DNA of 64,000 nt from assembly GCF_021654795.1 (NCBI RefSeq), contig NZ_AP025344.1, positions 2,170,501-2,234,500 of the forward strand. The letters are read 5' to 3'. The stretch is from Paenibacillus dendritiformis (GTDB taxonomy: Bacteria > Bacillota > Bacilli > Paenibacillales > Paenibacillaceae). This document shows positions 45,869-54,336 of the stretch, in pieces; position 1 is the stretch's first letter; each line of letters starts with the position of its first letter. Both the position numbers and the translations under genes were made by a program. The notes beneath the pieces were generated by a model. It was not told where the DNA came from and did not search any database. It saw nothing but the letters and a program-made list of their open reading frames with translations.

Positions 45869-46207
45869 TCACGGCCGTATCGTGACGCGGGTATTGACGG
45901 GAACATAGGAAGACAACTGCAGGACATCGGCATTATGCATCCGAATGCATCCGTGGGATACTTCCCTGCCGATGGAAGACGGATCGTCGGTTCCGTGGAT
46001 GCCGTAATGAGGCTTGGAGAGGCCCATCCATAAGGCGCCGTAAGGGCCGCCGGGGTTAGCCTGCTTATTGATAATCGTAAATTCTCCCGTTGGGGTCCGG
46101 GTCACCATCTTGCCGATGCCGACGGGGTAGCCGCGGACGACACGGTCTCCGTCCAGCAAGTACAGCATGCGAGCCGATAAATCGACGATGATGCGGTAGG
46201 ACGGCAC
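45869..46207 (-). CDS. YkuD-type L,D-transpeptidase (catalytic domain only)
   Basis: This 112-residue protein consists of little more than a YkuD domain: [11 protein letters not shown] (His71) and SHGCIRMHN, with His85 and the catalytic Cys87. It would form 3-3 peptidoglycan cross-links or modify the spore wall. It starts with GTG 46207 after GGAGGGAATATAG. There is no signal peptide or LysM domain, as in some Bacillus relatives that act in the spore or cross without a classical signal. Confidence 0.88.
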   Translation of the reverse strand: MPSYRIIVDLSARMLYLLDGDRVVRGYPVGIGKMVTRTPTGEFTIINKQANPGGPYGALWMGLSKPHYGIHGTDDPSSIGREVSHGCIRMHNADVLQLSSYVPVNTRVTIRP

Positions 46208-46303
46208 CTATATTCCCTCCTTTGCTCTACTGTATGCGTTCAGCCGGCGTCATGAGCATGACGGGGGGCAAAGTGGGCGAAAAATAGTATAGGGCGACCA
46301 TAG

Positions 46304-46327
46304 AGGGAACCCCCGAAGAGGTTCCCT
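46304..46327 (-). terminator. Hairpin after the SleB gene
   Basis: AGGGAAC (46304-46310) and GTTCCCT (46321-46327) form a stem just past the stop of the reverse-strand gene. There is no clear T run, so terminator function is tentative. Confidence 0.45.
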
Positions 46328-46336
46328 GTCTTGGCC

Positions 46337-46972
46337 TTAGATTGCAAAAATATGATTGCCGATTTTGCCGGTCTGCTGGCGCGACCAGATCCACTTGGAC
46401 GTCGCGGTGGCCGGATTGAAATAATAAAGCGCCCCGTTCGTCGGGTCCCATCCCCGCACCGCTTCCCAAGCGGCAGCATAAGCCGTGCTGTCCGGATCCA
46501 GCCAATATTGGCCGTCATCCACGGCCGTGAACGCTAGCGGCTGGAAAATGACGCCGGCAATCGTATTCGGAAACTGAGGCGATTGCAGACGGTTCATCAC
46601 GACAGCCGCCACCGCGACTTGTCCGGTGTACGGCTCGCCGCGGGCCTCGCTATAGACTGTGCGAGCGAGCATCTTCAATTCGTCGGCATTGACCGATACC
46701 CGCTTCAACGCTTGCCATGTGTTCGGGCCGGCGATGCCGTCAACCTTCAAGCCGTAATCCTGTTGAAAGCGACGCACGGCCTGCGCTGTATTAGAACCAA
46801 ATATTCCGTCTATAGGTTGACGGTAGTAATCCAGTATTTGCAGACGAAATTGCAAGTCCCACACATCCCCGCTGTAGCTTCCTTGCTGGAGTGTAGGCGC
46901 GGCCGAAGCTGCAGGAATGAGGGACGACAGACAAAGGATAACCGCCAAAAAAGGTAAAATAAGTTTCTTCAT
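46337..46972 (-). CDS. sleB: SleB-like cell wall / spore cortex hydrolase
   Basis: This 211-residue protein starts at 46972 after GGGAGGAAAAGC; a frame extending to 47071 lacks a start signal. It has a signal peptide ending ASAA, a PG_binding_1 domain (GDVWDLQFRL to GPNTWQAL) and a Hydrolase_2 domain starting LARTVYSEARGEPYTGQVAVAAVVMNR. In spores SleB is a lytic transglycosylase that breaks cortex during germination. The usual partner gene ypeB is not next to it, so this may be a SleB paralogue acting elsewhere on the wall. Confidence 0.87.
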   Translation of the reverse strand: MKKLILPFLAVILCLSSLIPAASAAPTLQQGSYSGDVWDLQFRLQILDYYRQPIDGIFGSNTAQAVRRFQQDYGLKVDGIAGPNTWQALKRVSVNADELKMLARTVYSEARGEPYTGQVAVAAVVMNRLQSPQFPNTIAGVIFQPLAFTAVDDGQYWLDPDSTAYAAAWEAVRGWDPTNGALYYFNPATATSKWIWSRQQTGKIGNHIFAI

Positions 46973-47234
46973 GCTTTTCCTCCCTTCCCCTGCATTATAT
47001 AAACCGGGTAGGGGAGGCTCAATGCCAGAATAATGGAAATTAGACTGCAAAGTTCCAACGTCCATACGCAATTGAACGAAGAGTACAGATTTTGCGCCGC
47101 CGTCTTCAGCCGGATTGTTGAGGTGGAATCAAGAGTTTGCCGGGCAGCCTGTTTTTGATGTTCTGGGGGATAGCCAAGTCAAACGGGCCGTCATTCCAAT
47201 ATCATGGAGTATCAAATGAAAGGAGGTTATTCGA

Positions 47235-47336
47235 ATGAGCGGAGTAGGTGGAGTTGGGGGTCTCTGGACTTCTACAGGCGTAATCTTGGTTCTCTTTATT
47301 TTGCTCGTTATCGTTTCCCGCGCGTTTATCTACTAA
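47235..47336 (+). CDS. Second YjcZ-family small peptide
   Basis: This 33-residue peptide, MSGVGGVGGLWTSTGV followed by a hydrophobic helix ending SRAFIY, is nearly identical in its second half to the product at 45485. AAAGGAGGTTATTCGA precedes the ATG. It is likely a duplicated spore peptide. Confidence 0.85.
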   Translation: MSGVGGVGGLWTSTGVILVLFILLVIVSRAFIY

Positions 47337-47384
47337 TTATGATGGCTGTATCCTCCGATTGTGCTCATGATTACCCTTCATATC

Positions 47385-47406
47385 GGCCCTGCTTATTCGC
47401 AGGGCT
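47385..47406 (+). terminator. Weak hairpin after the second YjcZ gene
   Basis: GGCCCTGC and GCAGGGCT form an 8-bp stem with one G-T pair and a 6-base loop, followed by GTTCC rather than a T run. Confidence 0.4.
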
Positions 47407-47525
47407 GTTCCGCTTCAATCCGGCATATCGTGGATATACGGGATTACCCGGCGTGAGGAGACGGGCCGCTGAGCAACATCGGGGGATTGGCCGATTCGCA
47501 TATTATTTTAAAAGGAGTGAAACGA

Positions 47526-47921
47526 ATGAGCGCCACAGAGTTAAGAGAAAAAATAGCAGATGCTTGCCGGCAATATGACAGCTTGTATGGAAAATTAGTC
47601 GCCCCGATTAATGACATGCTGATTGAAATTGATGCGGATATTTCAGAAAAAACAGCCAATCAAATTATTGAAAACCTTAAATTGTATCACGAAGGGGAAA
47701 AATACATAGCGGACTGTCATCTGGACGAAAGCAATAACTTTATGGAGGACGGCATCGAACAGCTCAAACGTGGAAATCTTGCGGACGGGGCGCTGCAGTT
47801 GTTTGGCGCGGGGTTAAATTTCGCCAGCTTCGCGGCCAAGGCCGCTTCATCCAAAAATATTCATCCCCAGGCGATGATTCAAGAACGCTTCCAATGGTTA
47901 AAGAACGCATTGGAAACCTAA
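47526..47921 (+). CDS. Hypothetical soluble helical protein
   Basis: The start at 47526 is set by AAAGGAGTGAAACGA, giving 131 residues; the frame extends upstream to 47487 without a signal. The product is predicted largely helical (ELREKIADACRQYDSLYGKL, QIIENLKLYHEGEKYI). No motif or family is recognised. Its base composition is lower in GC than the NRPS genes, though this was judged by eye only. Confidence 0.65.
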   Translation: MSATELREKIADACRQYDSLYGKLVAPINDMLIEIDADISEKTANQIIENLKLYHEGEKYIADCHLDESNNFMEDGIEQLKRGNLADGALQLFGAGLNFASFAAKAASSKNIHPQAMIQERFQWLKNALET

Positions 47922-47983
47922 AATACCGAATGGTCGGGCCGAAGAAGCCGTCTTCAAGGGTGCCTGCGATAAGAGCGCCCTTG

Positions 47984-48003
47984 CTATACAAAATTTTGTA
48001 TAG
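47984..48003. promoter_or_regulatory. Perfect 20-bp palindrome, likely operator
   Basis: CTATACAAAATTTTGTATAG is exactly self-complementary and sits about 50 bases before the small membrane protein gene at 48056. It lacks a loop, so it looks like a dimer-binding operator rather than a terminator. The regulator is unknown. Confidence 0.5.
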
Positions 48004-48055
48004 TTCAAGATGATACGATACCCTTATGACGAATACTTTAGGGGTGGACACATCA

Positions 48056-48436
48056 ATGAAGTGGGTACGGAGATCATTTGCTTTGGGGATGGTTGCGGGC
48101 GGCATCTTTATGGGGTATTATGCCGGGACGGAGCTCGTAGCAGTCACCGGTTCCTTTCAGTGGGAGCTGGCTGTGGCATGGTGGTTTATCGGCTTGATGG
48201 CGGGCGCTCTGTTCCTTACTCTTGACATTGTGTTGATACGTTTGCAGCCGGCCGAAAGCCTGAATACCGAACAAGCGGAACGAGGCATGGAGAAAAACAA
48301 AAGACGCCTAAAAGACTTGCTTCACATAAATAAAAACAAGGTGCTCACAGAGGAAAGGAAAGTGTACCCAATACCTTTGGGAGCGAAAAGGATTGGCTTC
48401 TCCAAACGTGATCCGCAGAAATCGAAGACGATGTAA
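48056..48436 (+). CDS. Hypothetical two-helix membrane protein
   Basis: ATG 48056 follows AGGGGTGG; an ATG at 48026 has no ribosome site. The 126-residue product has two hydrophobic segments (ALGMVAGGIFMGYYAG and LAVAWWFIGLMAGALFLTLDIVLI) and a basic C-terminal tail rich in Lys and Arg that probably stays in the cytoplasm. No family is recognised. Confidence 0.65.
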   Translation: MKWVRRSFALGMVAGGIFMGYYAGTELVAVTGSFQWELAVAWWFIGLMAGALFLTLDIVLIRLQPAESLNTEQAERGMEKNKRRLKDLLHINKNKVLTEERKVYPIPLGAKRIGFSKRDPQKSKTM

Positions 48437-48441
48437 AGAAC

Positions 48442-48470
48442 AAAAGCCTCGGGAGCGACCCGGGGCTTTT
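48442..48470. terminator. Bidirectional terminator
   Basis: AAAAGCCTCGGG and CCCGGGGCTTTT form an almost perfect stem with a 5-base loop and A/T tails on both sides. Confidence 0.85.
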
Positions 48471-48640
48471 GCGTTGCCGAAGCATATTCCAGGTGGAACA
48501 TGACATCCTAAAATGTGATTCCCTTAGATGAATCCAGAACAACCGCGGAGACTTGACATTGGAGACGGATGTTGGGTCCCCGTTCGCTTTGGCTTGACAC
48601 TCTTTTTTCATCCATGAGATTCAAAATTGGAGGTTCCACG

Positions 48641-50185
48641 ATGCCAAAAACGACAAAAATAGGTCTGATTCTCACCCTCTCCATCCTGCTCATTATGACA
48701 GGGTGCGGAAACAAAAGCACGAAACCGGATACGAATGCAGGCAAGAACAATACGGCACAAGAAGAAAAGGATAAAGGAAAAAAAGATGCTACGTCGGGTG
48801 CATCCATGGCGAAATATACTCCGTTCGAGGAGCTAAAAGACAGCTATGATGTCGTGATCGTCGGGGCGGGCGGCGCAGGCATGAGTGCCGCGCTTGAAGC
48901 CAAAGCGGCAGGCATGAATCCGGTCATTCTCGAGAAAATGCCGGTTGCAGGCGGCAATACAAGCAAAGCGTCTTCGGGCATGAACGCCTCGGAAACGAAA
49001 TTTCAAAAAGAGCAAGGCATTTCCGATCGTAATGATCTCTTTTACGAAGAAACATTAAAAGGCGGACATAACACCAATAACAAGGAGATGCTTCGCTTTT
49101 TCGTCGATCATTCAGCGGATGCCATCGATTGGCTCGATTCTAACGGCATTACCTTGAACAATCTCACGATCACGGGCGGCATGAGCGAAAAGCGGACCCA
49201 TCGTCCCAAGGACGGTTCGGCTGTGGGGCAATACCTCGTGACCGGCTTGCTGAAAAAGGTACAAGAACAGGGCATTCCGATCTTTGTCAATGCCAATGTC
49301 AAAGAAATTACGAAACGTGACGGAAAGGCGAATGGGGTTAAAGTTCTCTTCACCCAGCATGGCGAAAAAACGATCGCAGCGAAATCCGTCGTCATTACGG
49401 CTGGCGGATTTGGCGCCAACATGGACATTATCGCCCAGGTTCGGCCGGATCTGGAGGGCTATGTGACGACGAATCAGGCAGGAAGCACCGGAGACGGCAT
49501 TAACATGATCGAAAAAATGGGAGGAACCACGGTCGATATGGATCAAATTCAGGTTCATCCGACCGTGCAGCAGGAAAATTCCTACCTCATCGGTGAGGCG
49601 GTGCGCGGAGAGGGCGCCATTCTCATAAGCAGCAAAGGCAAACGGTTCATCAACGAAATGGCTGCCCGTGACAGCGTGACCGCGGCCATTAATAAAATGC
49701 CGGAGAAAAACGCGTTTCTTATTTTCGATGCCGGCGTTAAATCGCGCGCCAAAGCAGTTGAACAATATGAAAAAATGGGCTTTGTGAAGGCGAAGGACAC
49801 GATCAAGGCGTTGGCTGCAGACATCGGCGTACCGGCGGATCAATTGCAAAAGACGCTCGACTCCTGGAACAGTGCGGTGAAAAATAAGAAAGATGCCGAA
49901 TTCGGCCGAAAGACGGGAATGGACCACGAACTGTCCGCTGCGCCGTACTATGCGATCAGAATCGGGCCGGGCATTCACTACACAATGGGCGGCGTGAAAA
50001 TCAACACGAACACGGAAGTGTTGGACAAAAACGGAAAACCAATCCCCGGTCTATTCGCCGCGGGCGAAGTTACCGGAGGACTGCACGGCGAGAACCGCAT
50101 CGGCGGAAATTCCATCGCGGAAATTATCATTTTCGGCCGTCAAGCCGGTATCAAATCATCGGAATACGCCAAAACGTCCAAATAA
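48641..50185 (+). CDS. FAD-dependent lipoprotein, flavocytochrome c / fumarate reductase type
   Basis: The start at 48641 follows GGAGG; 514 residues. A lipobox (LLIMTGC, Cys22) marks an extracytoplasmic lipoprotein, followed by a Lys/Asp/Asn-rich linker. The FAD fold starts VVIVGAGGAGMSAALEA. Other family motifs are GGNTSKASSGMN, GEAVRGEGA and the C-terminal LFAAGEVTGGLHGENRIGGNSI. This is the flavin domain of soluble fumarate reductases and related 2-enoate reductases. No haem motifs (CxxCH) and no FMN_bind domain are present, so the electron donor is unknown; a membrane quinol or flavinylated partner is possible. It stands alone before a terminator. Confidence 0.85.
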   Translation: MPKTTKIGLILTLSILLIMTGCGNKSTKPDTNAGKNNTAQEEKDKGKKDATSGASMAKYTPFEELKDSYDVVIVGAGGAGMSAALEAKAAGMNPVILEKMPVAGGNTSKASSGMNASETKFQKEQGISDRNDLFYEETLKGGHNTNNKEMLRFFVDHSADAIDWLDSNGITLNNLTITGGMSEKRTHRPKDGSAVGQYLVTGLLKKVQEQGIPIFVNANVKEITKRDGKANGVKVLFTQHGEKTIAAKSVVITAGGFGANMDIIAQVRPDLEGYVTTNQAGSTGDGINMIEKMGGTTVDMDQIQVHPTVQQENSYLIGEAVRGEGAILISSKGKRFINEMAARDSVTAAINKMPEKNAFLIFDAGVKSRAKAVEQYEKMGFVKAKDTIKALAADIGVPADQLQKTLDSWNSAVKNKKDAEFGRKTGMDHELSAAPYYAIRIGPGIHYTMGGVKINTNTEVLDKNGKPIPGLFAAGEVTGGLHGENRIGGNSIAEIIIFGRQAGIKSSEYAKTSK

Positions 50186-50278
50186 AATACAGTTCTGCAA
50201 AACACTTGTGGAAGAAGCGAACGATATTTGGGACAAGCGATCTCCCTGTGGTCAAAAAATCCCTTCAGATTGAAGACA

Positions 50279-50313
50279 AACTCCCGCGAATACTAGGGTC
50301 GCGGGAGTTCTTT
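50279..50313 (+). terminator. Terminator after the FAD lipoprotein
   Basis: ACTCCCGCG (50280-50288) pairs with CGCGGGAGT (50300-50308), followed by TCTTTA. Confidence 0.8.
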
Positions 50314-50539
50314 ATGCGCGGGGCCGTCCACCGCATGCCAAATTCTTCATTCTGCCGCGGTGAGCGGATGGTGATGCTCCGCCCGGGGGCGCCGATGCGC
50401 AACCGCTCCGAAACATCCTGACGATTCAGGCCGTGACGCAGGAACCGGATCATAAGCAGGCGCCGTCGGTCGAGCGATTGCTCCGGAGAGACGCGGTTTG
50501 CTTCACCAACACTGCAACACTGAAACATTGAAATCCTGA

Positions 50540-51050
50540 AATACTGCAAGAATGCAGCAATTTCTTTGACACGAGTTGTGAAAAAGAAGAATGCTGCAAA
50601 AATACAGCAATCCCCCTCCGGAAAGGCATAGATAGCGTTCAAAATGGAGAAATGATGGAATTTTCAGGCTGTTGAGAAAGAAGTTTTGAGCAGGAAAATG
50701 GATATTTCCACCATCCTGAAAACTGCACCATTTCCCTAGACACGCCCATCCGGCAGTCGAAATCCGCAAACTCCTCGATTTTTCCAGGCACGCCGATTCG
50801 GCAGGTGAAATCCGCAAACTCCACGATTTTTCCAGGGACGCCGATTCGGTAAGCGAAATCCTGCAGAAATACAGCAATTCGATATGGACGACGATTCCAG
50901 AAAGGGAATCCTGCAAAATTACAGGAATTTTCCCCGTTTCGCTTCGGCTTGAAGCAAAAGGGCCTAAAATGATGCAGATTAGCATCAATTTCTCGGGATG
51001 GGGACTCATTAAGCCGAAATTCCTGTAAAATAGCAGCAATTTCCTCCGCA
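50540..51050. repeat. Imperfect tandem repeat array, non-coding
   Basis: Units built around CTGCA-aAAnTa-CAGCAATTT occur near 50543, 50592, 50861, 50911, 50971 and 51022. Between them (about 50711-50858) lie three to four copies of a 48-base unit containing AAATCCGCAAACTCC, CGATTTTTCCAGG and ACGCCGATTCGG. A frame on the reverse strand reads through the 48-base copies as a 16-residue repeat, but it has no start signal and the repeats do not preserve a protein elsewhere. The gap 50186-51751 contains no gene that I can support. Confidence 0.7.
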
Positions 51051-51466
51051 CGTCCAAGCCCCGGGAGGCAACGATGCTTCGAGCAGGCCGGATAATGCGA
51101 TGATGCCCCCAGCATCCGACGCAGTCGCTTGGATCCCGTAAAATCAGGCCAATGAGTAGTCTATGGGGCTTTTTACTTGTGATGGATCTCTTCTCCCGGT
51201 AGAGAAAATCGATTTAAAACGCTCTAAGAGCCAAAGTTTGGATGAGGAAAATGGACCATCTCCACCCCTTCACAAAAAAACAGGGGTTTTCCAACAGCCT
51301 GAATTTGCAGGATTTTCTCGGAATTTAGCGTCTTGAAGCTAAAAATGCTGCGCCTGTGCATCATTTTCATGTAGACTTAGCTTGTCCAAACCTATTCTGT
51401 CCTGCCTCCCCCTCTCGGAATCCTTGCAAGCCCCATAACTACAAGGGTTTAATACAAAAATAAATT

Positions 51467-51582
51467 GGGCGCCCCTTGCGGGACGCCCTCATGGGAGAGG
51501 AGAAACCGGACGAAGAGCTTATGGGGAAACGTAAGTCTTCTCCGCGGTTGTCTACGACATTCATTGATGTCGATACTTTAAG
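51467..51582. ncRNA. Candidate structured RNA between repeats and rsmD
   Basis: Three helices lie in a row. GGGCGCCCC pairs with GGGACGCCC (51467-51490). AACCG (51504-51508) pairs with CGGTT (51545-51549), enclosing GAAGA-g-CTTA (51512-51521) paired with TAAG-TCTTC (51532-51540). GACAT (from 51556) pairs with ATGTC around TCATTG. The nested middle helix suggests selection on structure. A 48-codon frame from 51491 also crosses it. I do not recognise a known family. Confidence 0.35.
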
Positions 51583-51751
51583 GATTGCCAGCCGGACGAA
51601 ATATATACATTCCCCGGATAACTTTTTTTCTTTTTGCACGATGTGAGCGGCACGATGCGATTTCATTTTTCAAAAATGGGAATTGTATGTTACGATTAAC
51701 GACGAATATGCGGCATGATCGCCGCATGGAAGCTGGCGGAAAGAAGAGAAG

Positions 51752-52330
51752 GTGAGACAACTGAGAGTCATATCGGGAACGGCCAAAGGCCGCACGCTGA
51801 AGCCTGTGCCCGGCATGGGGACAAGGCCGACGACGGATAAAGTGAAGGAAGCGCTGTTCAGCATGATCGGCCCTTATTTCGAAGGGGGCCGCGCGCTCGA
51901 TCTGTTCGCCGGAACGGGCGGCTTGGGGATTGAAGCCTTGAGCCGGGGAGCGGAATGGGCGGTCTTCATCGATAAGGATGCGAAAGCGATCGAGGTGGTA
52001 CGCGGCAATCTGGCGGCCACGGGGTTGGCCGGCAAGGCCGAAGTGTACCGGAACGATGCGAGACGGGCGCTCAAGGCGCTGGCCAAGCGGAATCTTTCCT
52101 TTCATTATGTGTTTCTTGATCCGCCGTACCGATTGAAGGATGCGGACGAATTGCTGATGGAGATGTGGGATAACGGCTTGCTGAGCGAGGACGCCATCAT
52201 TGTCGTCGAACATGACGCATCCCATTCGTATTCCGGGCGAATTGGTCCGCTCTCGCTATGGAAGAAGGCGGATTATGGGGATATCGCGGTCTCGATCTAC
52301 CTTGCGGAAGCGGAGGCTTCCGCAGACTGA
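51752..52330 (+). CDS. rsmD: 16S rRNA (guanine-966-N2)-methyltransferase RsmD
   Basis: This 192-residue SAM-dependent methylase has RVISGTAKGRTLKPVPG at the N-terminus, the SAM loop LDLFAGTGGLGIEALSRG and the catalytic DPPYRLKD. It methylates G966 of 16S rRNA. GTG 51752 is used as the start; a slightly later start cannot be excluded because the ribosome site AGAAGGTGAG overlaps it. It begins the conserved rsmD-coaD-ylbJ-ylbL-ylbM-ylbN-rpmF block. Confidence 0.94.
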   Translation: MRQLRVISGTAKGRTLKPVPGMGTRPTTDKVKEALFSMIGPYFEGGRALDLFAGTGGLGIEALSRGAEWAVFIDKDAKAIEVVRGNLAATGLAGKAEVYRNDARRALKALAKRNLSFHYVFLDPPYRLKDADELLMEMWDNGLLSEDAIIVVEHDASHSYSGRIGPLSLWKKADYGDIAVSIYLAEAEASAD

Positions 52331-52420
52331 GGAAGCGATTCTGCTGCAAGCGCAGAGAACAAGAGGCGCCAGCCTATGTTCCAACAGGCGTCAAGCGCCT
52401 TCGAAGGAGGCTTATGATTG

Positions 52421-52930
52421 ATGACAACGCATTACGAGCATGGCTGCCGGCCACGGACTGCCGTATATCCAGGCAGCTTCGATCCGGTGACCCTCGGGCA
52501 CCTGGATATTATCCAGCGGGCGGCGAAGCAATTCGACAAGCTGATTGTCGCCGTGTTGAACAATTCAAGCAAGAAGCCGCTCTTCACTATTGAAGAACGG
52601 CTTGAACTGCTGCGAACGGTGACGAAGCCGTGGCCCAATGTGGAGGTGGACAGCTTCAGCGATCTGACCGTAAATTATATGGACGCGAAAAAAGGCGATG
52701 TCATTGTCCGCGGCGTTCGCTCCGTCACGGATTTCGAGTACGAGCTGCAGCTGGCCTCGACGAACCAGAAGCTCAACCCCCGGGTAGAGACGATTTTCAT
52801 GATGACGAATCCGAAGTACTCGTATCTCAGCTCCAGTATCGTTAAAGAAATCGCGCATTATGGCGGCGACATCAGCGAACTGGTCGCCCCGGAGGTCGAG
52901 GCGGCGCTGCGGGTTAAATATAAGCGCTGA
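52421..52930 (+). CDS. coaD: Phosphopantetheine adenylyltransferase
   Basis: This 169-residue protein has [21 protein letters not shown] (TxGH nucleotide motif), [12 protein letters not shown] and [12 protein letters not shown]. It catalyses the fourth step of coenzyme A synthesis, joining 4'-phosphopantetheine and ATP to dephospho-CoA. CoA is also the source of the carrier-protein arms used by the many ACPs in this window. ATG 52421 follows AAGGAGG. Confidence 0.96.
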   Translation: MTTHYEHGCRPRTAVYPGSFDPVTLGHLDIIQRAAKQFDKLIVAVLNNSSKKPLFTIEERLELLRTVTKPWPNVEVDSFSDLTVNYMDAKKGDVIVRGVRSVTDFEYELQLASTNQKLNPRVETIFMMTNPKYSYLSSSIVKEIAHYGGDISELVAPEVEAALRVKYKR

Positions 52931-52953
52931 CCGGCGAACCGCCGGGAGAACGC

Positions 52954-54201
52954 TCAAATGCGCGCCCACCGTCCAATCAAGAGCGAAATCGCCATGCCGA
53001 TGAGCAGGAGGATACATAGAACCGGGACAAGCGTCAACGATTGCAGCCATCCCGGCGCCGAAGCGAGCCCGGCAATGGACTGAATCCAGGAGGGCGGCTC
53101 CTGAGCGAGTCCGTTGCCCGCGTCCAGCAGGCGGAACGCGGCCTGCTCCGGCGGCGCAAGCCGCAAAAGGCGGTGGAGCGGGTGCCACAGGACGAAGGTG
53201 AGCAGGAAGGCAGACCCGGCATGGAGAAGCCGCATCAGCAAAAAGCGGCTATACCGCAAATCGGTTCCACGGGTCAAGCTATGGACCTGCAGATGCGCGC
53301 TGATTCCGCTCCATGCAATGACGGCTCCGATCAGGGCGGTCTGGACCAGCGGGGAGCGGAAGGAGGCCGAGCCAAGCGAATATGCGCCAAGATTCACCTC
53401 GAACAGGCCGTTCAGCAGATAAGCGCCGAATTCCTGCGGGACAGCAAGCCGCAGCACCTGGACAATGACCGAGAACATCATGATGTAGCCGCCGATCATC
53501 ATGAGCGTCTGGACGGATGAAGTGACGGCATCGCCGAGCAGCCGGCCGAACGCGCGTCCGTCCCGGCGATGGGCCTGCTCCATCGCCTGCAGCATCCGTT
53601 TCCAGAGCGGCTGCGGGGCGGCGGACGCGGTTCTGCGCACCGGAACGGGAGCGGAAGCCGGATGAAAAGCTGCCGCCCAACGTAGAATAAGCATCATCAA
53701 AAGGGAAGAAATCCAATGGACGGCAGCGAGAACCAGCCCCAATTCGGCCTGCTGCAGGAAGCCGACCCCGACGACGGCGATCATAAAAATCGGGCTGGCC
53801 GCATGGGTCAGGCCGAGCAGCCGCTCCGCTTCGAGGCGGGACAATTCATTGTCTTTCCGCAGGCGGACGACGGCTTCGGCTCCGGCGGGATACCCGGCCG
53901 TCCAACCGACGGACCAGGCCCAGCCGCCGATTCCGGGCAGGCGGAACAGCGTCCGCATGAACGGATCCAGCAGTACGCCGATGCCATGGACCCAGCCGTA
54001 GGCCTTCAACATTTCGGACAGAATGAGGAACGGCAGCAGGGCAGGGAATATAATGGTCCACCATACCTTAAGCCCCTGCAAAGAGGCTTGAAATGATTTG
54101 TCCGGATAAGCGATGATGCACAGCACCAACAGTACCGCAGAGCCCCCCATGATGAGCGTGGACAGCCGCTGGGAAGCGGGCGATGTGCGAGACGAGAACA
54201 T
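52954..54201 (-). CDS. ylbJ: Sporulation integral membrane protein YlbJ
   Basis: This 415-residue protein has about eight hydrophobic segments and the nucleoside-transporter-gate-like motifs typical of YlbJ (WTIIFPALLPFLILSEML, GWTAGYPAGAEAV, THAASPIFMIAVVGVGFL). In Bacillus it is a sigma-E-dependent mother-cell protein needed for normal spore coat or cortex. ATG 54201 is chosen because AAAGGGG lies before it; a GTG three codons earlier is possible. Its position between coaD and ylbL matches B. subtilis, but it is reversed and ylbK is missing. Confidence 0.92.
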   Translation of the reverse strand: MFSSRTSPASQRLSTLIMGGSAVLLVLCIIAYPDKSFQASLQGLKVWWTIIFPALLPFLILSEMLKAYGWVHGIGVLLDPFMRTLFRLPGIGGWAWSVGWTAGYPAGAEAVVRLRKDNELSRLEAERLLGLTHAASPIFMIAVVGVGFLQQAELGLVLAAVHWISSLLMMLILRWAAAFHPASAPVPVRRTASAAPQPLWKRMLQAMEQAHRRDGRAFGRLLGDAVTSSVQTLMMIGGYIMMFSVIVQVLRLAVPQEFGAYLLNGLFEVNLGAYSLGSASFRSPLVQTALIGAVIAWSGISAHLQVHSLTRGTDLRYSRFLLMRLLHAGSAFLLTFVLWHPLHRLLRLAPPEQAAFRLLDAGNGLAQEPPSWIQSIAGLASAPGWLQSLTLVPVLCILLLIGMAISLLIGRWARI

Positions 54202-54336
54202 GGCGGTCACCCCTTTGGCCGTAAATGAAGAAGCCAGGCCTCAAGCCAAGCGCATTACGATCTCATGTGTACGTAACAGGGACGGGCTTTAGACCAAATA
54301 TCGCAGGGCGATCCGAGGGCATAGGGAGGTAGGAGA

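Noticed and set aside
50265..50642. Reverse frame with an HTH-like stretch (SLDRRRLLMIRFLRHGLNRQDV)
   Set aside because: It might be a decayed transposase start, but there is no complete domain, no terminal repeats and part of it runs through the repeat array. Not enough to call.
50503..51115. Reverse frames of 158 and 184 codons with a repeated 16-residue unit
   Set aside because: The repeat is explained by 48-base DNA repeats. There is no start signal, both frames stay open across the same repeats and no family is recognised.
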